Origin: Pedobacter schmidteae
GTDB lineage: Bacteria > Bacteroidota > Bacteroidia > Sphingobacteriales > Sphingobacteriaceae
Reading direction: 5' to 3'
NCBI GenBank assembly: GCA_945906015.1
Contig: CAMDQV010000131.1
Span: 1 to 6,016, forward strand
Length of the DNA: 6,016 nucleotides
Shown here: piece after piece, positions 1 through 6,016 of the stretch
Layout: each line of letters begins with the position of its first letter
How positions within the stretch are numbered: the first letter of the stretch is position 1
Translations under genes and position numbers: made by a program
Notes under the pieces: model-generated
The model's input: only the letters and a program-made list of their open reading frames with translations
Database searches by the model: none
What the model was told of the DNA's origin: nothing

Positions 1-762
1 CACTCCGTAACCAAGTCCGTTATACTGGCAACGGTGAATTAGGTTATGATGTATATGATGTCTGGTACCAGCCTGAAGATTTATCCCAGCATGTGAGAAA
101 GCAGTAATGATACAATTATCAACCTCAAGATCAGAAAATTTACAGAGTATTCCATTGGAAGTTGGAAATTTATAATAATAAGGATGACCAGGACCTCCTG
201 GGCCGAATGCACGTTTATGATGGTCTAAATAGCGTTTTGGATTTGGACCTTCTAATCGGATGCCACTTATCCTGACATTAGCGCCATTGACCAGAATCAT
301 GCCGGGGGTATCTAAACCATCGCTTGTGATTTGTGCGCCTTCTGAGTCATTTTCACCTCTATTACTTGCCATTGTAACTCCCTCCGGAATTTTAAGTATG
401 ATCTTATCCATATAGATAAAGGTGGTCATGTCTATGATCTTATCTCCGGGGATGAACACTACCTGCCCTGCTTTGGCTTTTGCCAATGCCTCAATCAGTG
501 ATTCAAGGCTATCTACCGTATAATCGCCTGAAGTAATTATATTTTTACAACCTTTACCACCACCGATTGGTCCGGTTTCATCCGCTTTGGCACCATAAAT
601 GGAATCTCCAATTTTTTTCCAGGTAGGTTTATCCTTTTTTACAGAATCAAATTCTGAATTTAATTCAGCTCCTAAAGCCGAATTGCCAATGTTTAGTGCA
701 GCTAATGAACTAATTGAAGCTGCCGCTACAAATTGTCTTCTGTTAATTTTATTTGTTGTCAT
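1..762 (-). CDS. Tat-exported right-handed beta-helix protein, second tandem copy (3' end outside window)
   Basis: This is an open frame of 254 codons from ATG at 762 to the left edge, with no stop. Its product starts MTTNKINRRQF, giving a twin-arginine signal at residues 8-9, followed by a small-residue hydrophobic stretch and a likely cleavage site near ALG-A (residues 29-32). The mature part looks like a right-handed parallel beta-helix with short strand/turn repeats and the histidine-rich turn RHHIHHNLIHRC (234-245). It aligns without gaps to residues 1-254 of the neighbouring gene at 793-1935, with 19 substitutions (about 92.5% identity). One substitution changes Tyr72 to Cys and others cluster at residues 118-144. 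The start matches the neighbour's start exactly. If the copy is complete, about 126 more residues lie beyond the left edge, including the conserved HNFDMHGG segment, so it is unknown whether this copy is intact. It probably acts on a polysaccharide in the periplasm or outside the cell. The enzymatic role is inferred from fold and neighbours. Confidence 0.85.
   Translation of the reverse strand, partial: MTTNKINRRQFVAAASISSLAALNIGNSALGAELNSEFDSVKKDKPTWKKIGDSIYGAKADETGPIGGGKGCKNIITSGDYTVDSLESLIEALAKAKAGQVVFIPGDKIIDMTTFIYMDKIILKIPEGVTMASNRGENDSEGAQITSDGLDTPGMILVNGANVRISGIRLEGPNPKRYLDHHKRAFGPGGPGHPYYYKFPTSNGILCKFSDLEVDNCIITAFSHAGINLQAGTRHHIHHNLIHRCQYNGLGYGV
1..762. repeat. Tandem gene duplication, left copy (truncated by window edge)
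   Basis: Each base p here aligns without gaps to p+1173. By hand count 49 of 762 positions differ (about 93.6% identity). Positions 1-60 and 181-240 are identical. Positions 241-420 hold 25 of the differences, and the remaining 582 positions hold 24. Similarity ends at the start codon: 763-792 does not resemble 1936-1965. The period of 1173 equals the 1143-base gene plus the 30-base spacer. Confidence 0.95.
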
Positions 763-792
763 ATTTTTTAAAAAAAATGATTAATAGTTGAA
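763..792 (-). promoter_or_regulatory. Leader of the second beta-helix gene, A-rich and without Shine-Dalgarno
   Basis: This 30-base gap separates the stop codon of the upstream copy from the ATG at 762. Read on the minus strand it ends in a run of eight T followed by six A and a T directly before ATG. That run is a self-complementary A/T palindrome, but it has no G/C stem and so is a poor terminator candidate. There is no GGAGG-like site. Adenines just upstream of the start are known to favour initiation in Bacteroidota, where the anti-Shine-Dalgarno is occluded. The leader is unrelated to that of the sister gene. Confidence 0.35.
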
Positions 793-1935
793 TCAGGAAA
801 CTTTCCCGTCGGCATAAAGATTATTGGTGGTATATGTTTTTTCTTCAGCTCTTACAGCTGAGCTTGCATTCTTATGAGTAGGCATCCAGTTATGGTGTAC
901 ATCACATTTATCCTGAGGTACTCCTCGGATCACAACAGCCATTAGAGGGCCCAGAAAGGTATTATTGTATATCTCTATGGTAGTTCCTGCAATGGTTGTA
1001 TTGTCTTTACGGTCGCGGCCGCCGTGCATGTCAAAGTTATGTTGTAATGAAATACCTAATTCCACATTATTGCGTGCAATATATCCGCAGCCGGGACTAC
1101 CAGTACCGGCCAATGAATGCTTGTTTTCATTGAACTGATTAAATTCTATGATTGAACTTGCCTTATCATGGCTCACTCCGTAACCAAGTCCGTTATACTG
1201 GCAACGGTGAATTAGGTTATGATGTATATGATGTCTGGTACCGGCCTGAAGACTTATCCCAGCACGTGAGAACGCAGTTATGATACAATTATCAACCTCA
1301 AGATCAGAAAATTTACATAGTATTCCACTGGAAGTTGGAAATTTATAATAATAAGGATGACCAGGACCTCCTGGGCCGAATGCACGTTTATGATGGTCTA
1401 AATAGCGTTTTGGATTTGGACCTTCTAAACGAATACCACTTATTCTGACATTAGCGCCATTGACCAGAATCATGCCTGGGGTATCTAGACCATCACTTGT
1501 GATTCGTGCTCCCTCTGATCCATTATACCCTCTATCGCTTGCCAATGTAACTCCTTCTGGGATATTAAGTATGATTTTATCGATGTAGATAAAGGTTGTC
1601 ATGTCTATGATCTTATCTCCGGGGATGAACACTACCTGCCCTGCTTTGGCTTTTGCCAATGCCTCAATCAGTGATTCAAGGCTATCTACTGTGTAATCGC
1701 CTGAGGTAATTATATTTTTATAACCTTTACTACCACCGATAGGCCCGGTTTCATCCGCTTTGGCACCATAAATGGAATCTCCAATTTTTTTCCAGGTAGG
1801 TTTTTCCTTTTTTACAGAATCAAATTCTGAATTTAATTCAGCGCCTAAAGCCGGATTGCCAATGTTTAGCGCAGCTAATGAACTAATTGAAGCTGCCGTT
1901 ACAAATTGTCTTCTGTTAAAATTTTTTGTTGACAT
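793..1935 (-). CDS. Tat-exported right-handed beta-helix protein, putative polysaccharide lyase
   Basis: The product has 380 residues. It starts MSTKNFNRRQF, with the twin arginines at 8-9, a hydrophobic stretch at 11-30 and a likely cleavage near A29-L30-G31/A32, so it should be exported folded through the Tat pathway. Residues of about 75-350 form repeated short beta strands with Asn/Gly turns typical of a right-handed parallel beta-helix. Notable motifs are RHHIHHNLIHRC (234-245), NKHSLAGTGSPG (271-282), LQHNFDMHGGRDR (297-309) and CDVHHNW (344-350). These hold clustered His, Asp, Lys and Arg suited to a lyase active site or metal binding, but catalytic residues are not assigned. The ATG at 1935 is preferred over an in-frame ATG at 2025. 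The longer start would put a 30-residue extension before the Tat motif, overlap the upstream gene by 80 bases and break the match with the sister copy. It follows the heparinase-like gene by 10 bases. Family-level identity, such as a PL6-like beta-helix lyase, is uncertain. Confidence 0.88.
   Translation of the reverse strand: MSTKNFNRRQFVTAASISSLAALNIGNPALGAELNSEFDSVKKEKPTWKKIGDSIYGAKADETGPIGGSKGYKNIITSGDYTVDSLESLIEALAKAKAGQVVFIPGDKIIDMTTFIYIDKIILNIPEGVTLASDRGYNGSEGARITSDGLDTPGMILVNGANVRISGIRLEGPNPKRYLDHHKRAFGPGGPGHPYYYKFPTSSGILCKFSDLEVDNCIITAFSRAGISLQAGTRHHIHHNLIHRCQYNGLGYGVSHDKASSIIEFNQFNENKHSLAGTGSPGCGYIARNNVELGISLQHNFDMHGGRDRKDNTTIAGTTIEIYNNTFLGPLMAVVIRGVPQDKCDVHHNWMPTHKNASSAVRAEEKTYTTNNLYADGKVS
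1174..1935. repeat. Tandem gene duplication, right copy (portion matching the visible left copy)
   Basis: This is the matching segment of the intact beta-helix gene. The true repeat unit very likely continues down to about 793, but its partner lies beyond the left edge and cannot be compared. No target-site duplication, inverted repeat or transposase flanks it, so unequal recombination or replication slippage is more likely than an insertion-sequence origin. Confidence 0.95.
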
Positions 1936-1945
1936 GTTATATGTT
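1936..1945 (-). promoter_or_regulatory. Short leader of the first beta-helix gene, no Shine-Dalgarno
   Basis: Only 10 bases (AACATATAAC on the minus strand) lie between the TAA of the heparinase-like gene and the ATG at 1935. There is no purine-rich ribosome binding site. The small gap supports translation from the same mRNA, possibly with coupling to the upstream gene. Confidence 0.4.
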
Positions 1946-4900
1946 TTATTTGTTAGAAGACCATTCGTTATGAGCTGGAATAGAAAAAGAATCACCTTCC
2001 TCAAATTCATAGATGTAGTTGGCATATGGATCTTTTGAATTTTGCGCTACAGGATTTTTCAAGCCGATGGCAAAAGTTATTGGACCGCATTCAATTTTAC
2101 TGTATTTACCCTCACGCTTAATGCTTTTGATGGTATACGTTGCATCTCTTTCGCCTTTATTGGCAATAATAAGTTGTTCGCCGTTTAGGCTGCCATTTTC
2201 TGGCAGGATTTGATCTACAAGTACCCACCCGCTGCCTGAAGGATTCTTATTCATCTTAATTATTTTGCCCCTGATATTTCCACCTGATTTCAAGTTTAGA
2301 TTTTCATGATTCAGTGAACTTCCATTAATAATTAATGATTTCACTACCTGGCCTTTCTGTTTTCGTAGATAGCCTATGTTCCCACTCATGCTGATGTTAT
2401 TTGGCAGTTTCATCAATTTTTCTGATTCGGCATTGTACAATACATAATCAATATTACCATTGATGTGTTCAATTTCAAGTGCAATCTGCAACTCATCTCC
2501 ATTATCAATACGTTTTACAGATTTAATAAATGGTTTTTCCTTATAAGGCTCAAATACTGAAATGAAAGTGCTATTCAGGTTTTCGCCTTTGCGGTGCAAG
2601 AGCACATAACCCAGTTTTTTTGGATTGCCTGGTTTATTTTGAGGAGGGTCTCCGTCTGCTAGAGCAATATCATCTGACTGTGTTAAGGAATGCATTCTAA
2701 GGTGTATATTTTCATCTGCTCTTAATCCCCTGTAACCGGTCTCAACTTTCCAGTCAAGCATGATTTTTGCAGGTGGATTCAGGTCTCTTTTTACATTATA
2801 GAAAAATGAATAACCTCTAGGAAATCCATTTGCAGAAGCACCTTTTTCAACCAACTCACCGGCATAGGTTCCGGTTTTTTGTTCTGTTAATTGAAGGCCG
2901 GTATTGGTAATATCTCCCGGCGGACCATGGAAGCTATATAAATGATCTTGTCCTCCAGAAACTTTAAAAATGTCAATTGCATAGGCATTACTGTCGGCAC
3001 CCGCATCAATTAAAAACATGGTTCTTTTGTATTCATTGAGGTCAGGATAGGCCGTTTTACCGTCAAGTTCAAATACTCCAAAGCCCTTTAATTGCTTAAA
3101 TAGTTTGGTATGCCCACCCCATACTTCTTTTTGAGGCTGCTCATTTACAAATACCAGATTATGAGCAACAGTACTGCCTGTCCAATCTGTGTTACTAGGC
3201 ATTTTAGTAGCAAATTCAGGATATCCATGATCCGGTGCAAGCCACTTTCCAAAGGCTAGAAGGTCAAAGTTCATCAGATCAGGATGTGCATGCATAATCG
3301 TTCTGCCATAATTATTAGCTATGGCTACTCCGCTATTTCCGCGTCCATTTTCAAGTAATGCCAGTCCGAAACCACTCATCAGATAACCTCCTTCAGCTCT
3401 TACTCCAGCTTTTTCACCGATCCTTTGTATCTCTTTGCTGATTGCGTCGGGATCAGCAGAAAATAGATCTCTTCCAAGCTTATCTGCTGAATTATTATTG
3501 GCATTATAAGCAGCCTTTGCAAATTCCGGATCTTTGGTAAAGGTATAACCCTTTGCAATGAATTTCGGATCTGCATAAGCATTGCTAACTGCGCCTGTTG
3601 CACCACTGTCGCCCATATTAGGAATGGCTATTCCTAATGCTGCCATACGGTAAGCTACAAGAAAGGTCGTATTAAACTGAGGGAATTCCTTAATGATATT
3701 ATGTTTTGTATAAGCTGAATATCCTTGCAAGCGCTCTGCAACCTGTGTTACTAGTCTTCCCCAGATCAGCGCATATCCGGGAGCTCCTTCGTTTGAGGTT
3801 CCATCTCTATCAAAAGTAGTTATCATCAAGCCTGGTATGTTTCCTCCAGCAGCAGCAAATACCCAGTCGAGCCATAAATTACTTTCCGGTTGCAAATCGA
3901 GGGCAATTGCGCAGGTTGCTAGCGTTAACTGATGCATTCCCTGATTACCTCTGATATGGGTTGACAACACAGCTTTGTATGCCGTTCTTAGAAGTCCGTC
4001 ATCGATATTTTGAATTAACAATGCCCTGTTTCCTTTAGTTCCAATAGTATATTTTTCGGATTGCTTTTTCAGGAAGTTGAATAATTCGTTGTTGTCAATA
4101 GTGCCGCTTATAATTTTATCATACGAGTCAGCTAAAGATGTGATGATCTGGGTTTCCCAGATCGAGCCATGTATTTTACCCATATTGCGTCCACCGTCTG
4201 AATGATACCAGCCCTTATCGGCATAAGGTTTCCAGTCCATTTCCGGATAAACATCAGCGATACGGTCTAAAAGGATGGCTGCTTTGCGGGCATATTTTTT
4301 ATCGCCACTGTAGAGATAAGCATCAGCCAATATGCTTAATCCAGAACTGATATAGTCCCACTTTTTCCAAACATAATAGCCTATAAATTTATGAGAACGA
4401 CCGTTTTGATCGATATAACCAAATCCGTCATCTACGCCATATTTATGCAATGGGTCTTTAGGGTTGGGGTGTGCTTCATTGAATAATAAGGTTTTATCGC
4501 CTTTTGAGGCATCAAACTGCCCACGTTCATCAATTGCACTGGCGTAAAATTTACCAAAATCATTGGTAGGGAACACACTTTTGCAAGAAGGGCAGGTTAA
4601 CTTCCATGGCTTATCTTCAAATTCAGGATTATAAGGATAATTACCATATTTAAGTACCTCCATGCCACACTTCAAACATCCTAGTAATTTAGGCCCCTTG
4701 GCAACTCTGTCAAGGGTAACATCGATACAGCGTGGTGTATTTTGTCCGGGCACCATCGCCCATAGGTAATCATCGCTTTTGGAAACCCATGGTTCAGCTT
4801 TTTTGATTGCAAGGGTCTTTAATTCGCGTGCCCAGTCATGTTTTTGGGTGTTATTTTGAAGGTTGTTTATTTTTTCGCGGGTATAAAATCCTCCATACTG

Positions 4901-4975
4901 CCTTTGGGCATGCACGTTGATTGAAAGGGCCGATAAAATAAGAATGCTTAGTGATAAGGAAACTATTCGTTGCAT
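1946..4975 (-). CDS. Heparinase II/III-superfamily polysaccharide lyase, secreted
   Basis: The product has 1009 residues. A Sec signal peptide covers residues 1-23 and ends VHA-Q. Residues of about 30-450 are helical and fit the incomplete alpha-toroid of this superfamily. They contain the motif NQGMH (344-348), where family members place Asn/His active-site residues, and EGAPGY (396-401), whose Tyr401 is a candidate catalytic tyrosine. Residues of about 530-760 match the heparinase II/III-like beta-sandwich: HAHPDLMNFDLLAFG (562-576), with likely metal- or substrate-binding His562/His564, then STVAHN (601-606). A CxxC pair at 100/103 and another at 128/131 form a zinc-ribbon-like segment inside the toroid region. 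A further beta-rich tail of about 130 residues (880-1009) follows. At 1009 residues it is longer than Pedobacter heparinases II and III (roughly 650-770, from memory). The substrate cannot be read: heparan-type glycosaminoglycans, alginate and other uronic-acid polymers are all handled by this fold. It probably acts in the periplasm, in one operon with the propeller and beta-helix genes. Confidence 0.88.
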   Translation of the reverse strand: MQRIVSLSLSILILSALSINVHAQRQYGGFYTREKINNLQNNTQKHDWARELKTLAIKKAEPWVSKSDDYLWAMVPGQNTPRCIDVTLDRVAKGPKLLGCLKCGMEVLKYGNYPYNPEFEDKPWKLTCPSCKSVFPTNDFGKFYASAIDERGQFDASKGDKTLLFNEAHPNPKDPLHKYGVDDGFGYIDQNGRSHKFIGYYVWKKWDYISSGLSILADAYLYSGDKKYARKAAILLDRIADVYPEMDWKPYADKGWYHSDGGRNMGKIHGSIWETQIITSLADSYDKIISGTIDNNELFNFLKKQSEKYTIGTKGNRALLIQNIDDGLLRTAYKAVLSTHIRGNQGMHQLTLATCAIALDLQPESNLWLDWVFAAAGGNIPGLMITTFDRDGTSNEGAPGYALIWGRLVTQVAERLQGYSAYTKHNIIKEFPQFNTTFLVAYRMAALGIAIPNMGDSGATGAVSNAYADPKFIAKGYTFTKDPEFAKAAYNANNNSADKLGRDLFSADPDAISKEIQRIGEKAGVRAEGGYLMSGFGLALLENGRGNSGVAIANNYGRTIMHAHPDLMNFDLLAFGKWLAPDHGYPEFATKMPSNTDWTGSTVAHNLVFVNEQPQKEVWGGHTKLFKQLKGFGVFELDGKTAYPDLNEYKRTMFLIDAGADSNAYAIDIFKVSGGQDHLYSFHGPPGDITNTGLQLTEQKTGTYAGELVEKGASANGFPRGYSFFYNVKRDLNPPAKIMLDWKVETGYRGLRADENIHLRMHSLTQSDDIALADGDPPQNKPGNPKKLGYVLLHRKGENLNSTFISVFEPYKEKPFIKSVKRIDNGDELQIALEIEHINGNIDYVLYNAESEKLMKLPNNISMSGNIGYLRKQKGQVVKSLIINGSSLNHENLNLKSGGNIRGKIIKMNKNPSGSGWVLVDQILPENGSLNGEQLIIANKGERDATYTIKSIKREGKYSKIECGPITFAIGLKNPVAQNSKDPYANYIYEFEEGDSFSIPAHNEWSSNK

Positions 4976-5014
4976 AGATATTTTGAATTTATTCAGAGAA
5001 AATATTATTTAATT
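4976..5014 (-). promoter_or_regulatory. A/T-rich spacer and leader of the heparinase-like gene
   Basis: This 39-base gap follows the TGA of the propeller gene. It is almost entirely A/T with no Shine-Dalgarno. A small imperfect palindrome, GAATAAATTC on the minus strand, has only 4-bp arms and is too weak to call a terminator. No Bacteroidota -33/-7 promoter pair (TTTG and TAnnTTTG) is evident, so read-through from the upstream gene is the simpler reading. Confidence 0.35.
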
Positions 5015-6016
5015 TCATTTTAGTTTATAACTCATGAGATGAGATCCGCTAACAAAGAAAATTCTACCATCGGCATAATCACCTCCTGCCTTGATCGGCC
5101 TTGGTGCTGTTGCAATTAATTTCATTTCATAGCTATTAGGTATAACTTGTACGATAGCTCCCTGGCCAAAAAGAATATATAATCTTCCTGCTGGCCCATT
5201 GACAAAGATCCTGGGGCTCTGCTCTGCGGTTGTAGGACCATATTCAGCGGCTATATCTTTGGTATGGGTTATTTGTTTAGATTTTGGGTCGAAAACGAAA
5301 AACGTTTTTTTATCGGCAATACCATAAACTAAACCACCGGGCATCAAACGCATTTCACTGTATTCTTGAGTACCAGGGAATGCGGCAAACTGCCATTCTA
5401 TTTTCTTGCTTGCCATATCCATGATGTATAGCAAAGCTTCTTTTGCTTTCTTTTCACCGCCTGTACCGGGCGATGTAGTTGTGCCACCTAAAAGTTTACC
5501 ATCAGGTAAAGGAACCAGGCTCATACTGCTTTGGTTAATAACTACAGCCGAGTCTGTTAAAAGGACTTTGGTTTTAGCTTCATTATCATAAAATAACAAG
5601 CCACCACCTGTAGCACCATACTGAGGAGTACCTCCCATGATGATCGTTTTCTGGTCGGGATGCGAAATGATACGATATGGGCGGATAATTATGGGCGATA
5701 CGGTAGTTAAGTGAATCGGATTGGATGTTTTGTTGTTGAGAATAGTAGCTATCCATGGTTTGTACGGATCCCACTCAATCAGATGGCCACCTGAATAGAC
5801 GCCAAAATACACTTTTTTGTTCTGGTTGACTAGCGCATTGAACTGTCCTAAAGCTGCCCGATTGATCCATTTATCATTTTTAAGATCGTAATTAAAAAAT
5901 CGCATTGGGAATGCTGTTCCGCCAACTATTGTCCCATCAGGTGCGGTTCCAATACCCATAACTATTGCACCATCACTGGTATAGTTAAAACTAACTTTCT
6001 TTAAGGCCTTAGTACT
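5015..6016 (-). CDS. Beta-propeller protein of a polysaccharide-degradation operon (5' end outside window)
   Basis: The frame is open from the right edge to TGA at 5015, giving 333 visible codons and no stop. An internal ATG at 5959 would give a 314-residue product, but coding sequence continues upstream for at least 19 residues (ending in KKVSFNYTSDGAIV), so the true start is probably outside. Counting from that internal Met, a blade pattern recurs seven times, near residues 7-24, 47-64, 102-125, 152-181, 207-224, 256-273 and 295-312. It runs 'DG/K x hydrophobic strand, Gly, strand ending aromatic-Asp or similar', for example KVYFG...LIEWD, GGLVYG...FFVFD and GRIFFV...LMSYKL. This fits a seven-bladed propeller. 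Propellers occur in oligogalacturonate lyase (PL22), the PL24/25 ulvan lyases and non-catalytic binding proteins. No diagnostic catalytic residues were recognised, so the function is open. It lies 39 bases upstream of the lyase gene and is probably co-transcribed with it. No signal peptide can be judged because the N-terminus is missing. Confidence 0.8.
   Translation of the reverse strand, partial: STKALKKVSFNYTSDGAIVMGIGTAPDGTIVGGTAFPMRFFNYDLKNDKWINRAALGQFNALVNQNKKVYFGVYSGGHLIEWDPYKPWIATILNNKTSNPIHLTTVSPIIIRPYRIISHPDQKTIIMGGTPQYGATGGGLLFYDNEAKTKVLLTDSAVVINQSSMSLVPLPDGKLLGGTTTSPGTGGEKKAKEALLYIMDMASKKIEWQFAAFPGTQEYSEMRLMPGGLVYGIADKKTFFVFDPKSKQITHTKDIAAEYGPTTAEQSPRIFVNGPAGRLYILFGQGAIVQVIPNSYEMKLIATAPRPIKAGGDYADGRIFFVSGSHLMSYKLK

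Noticed and set aside
763..780. T-run/A-run palindrome considered as a rho-independent terminator between the two beta-helix genes
   Set aside because: The stem would be only A-T pairs, with no G/C-rich arm before the T run, and the palindrome abuts a start codon.
599..784. Plus-strand frame of 61 codons, matched by a similar frame at 1772-2038
   Set aside because: Both lie antisense to the Tat-signal ends of the duplicated genes. Their mutual similarity simply follows from the duplication. They have no leader or recognisable product.
1..1935. The repeated segments considered as a mobile element
   Set aside because: The repeat is a coding gene with no transposase, terminal inverted repeats or target-site duplication.
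793..1935. Assignment as a classical PL1 pectate lyase
   Set aside because: The fold looks similar, but I do not see the expected PL1 calcium-site and catalytic-arginine motifs, so only a beta-helix assignment is made.
1936..2025. Upstream ATG at 2025 that would extend the beta-helix protein to 410 residues
   Set aside because: It overlaps the end of the lyase gene, moves the twin-arginine motif away from the N-terminus, and is absent from the sister copy, whose start matches 1935.
2019..2213. Plus-strand 64-codon frame
   Set aside because: It is antisense within the well-supported lyase gene and shows no protein-like features.
3400..3606. Minus-strand 68-codon frame in another phase of the lyase gene
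   Set aside because: It is an out-of-frame shadow of residues with clear family motifs on either side. No frameshift is needed to read the lyase.
5406..5774. Small frames at 5406-5591 (+) and 5586-5774 (-)
   Set aside because: Both are shadows of the propeller gene, whose frame contains continuous blade motifs across this stretch.

Overview
The window reads as part of a single carbohydrate-degradation operon from a Bacteroidota bacterium, probably of the Pedobacter/Sphingobacteriaceae kind. That placement rests on AT-rich DNA (about 40% GC by eye), no Shine-Dalgarno sequences but A/T-rich leaders before the start codons, and the exported heparinase-type and beta-helix enzymes. The genus is an inference. 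No rRNA, tRNA, transposase, CRISPR array or clear terminator was seen.

All genes lie on the minus strand, so they are read from right to left. First is a beta-propeller protein whose 5' end is outside the window (5015 to the right edge). After 39 bases comes a 1009-residue Sec-exported heparinase II/III-superfamily polysaccharide lyase (1946-4975). After 10 bases comes a 380-residue Tat-exported right-handed beta-helix protein (793-1935). After 30 bases comes a second, nearly identical beta-helix gene that runs off the left edge (1-762). Intergenic space is minimal, which supports co-transcription from a promoter upstream of the window.

The two beta-helix genes are a tandem duplication with a period of exactly 1173 bases. 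By hand count, 49 of 762 compared bases differ (about 93.6% identity) and 19 of 254 residues differ, with no gaps. Differences are concentrated in one 180-base block, which suggests patchy homogenisation by gene conversion. The similarity stops at the start codons.

The likely joint role is periplasmic or extracellular breakdown of a (probably uronic-acid-containing) polysaccharide. The heparinase-fold lyase and beta-helix enzymes would cleave chains, and the propeller would act as a further lyase, hydrolase or binding protein. The substrate cannot be read from the sequence. No SusC/SusD pair, sulfatase or regulator lies within the window. The least familiar parts are the Tat-exported beta-helix family with its His/Asp/Arg-rich motif, the four-cysteine zinc-ribbon-like segment in the heparinase-like protein, and the duplicated gene pair.
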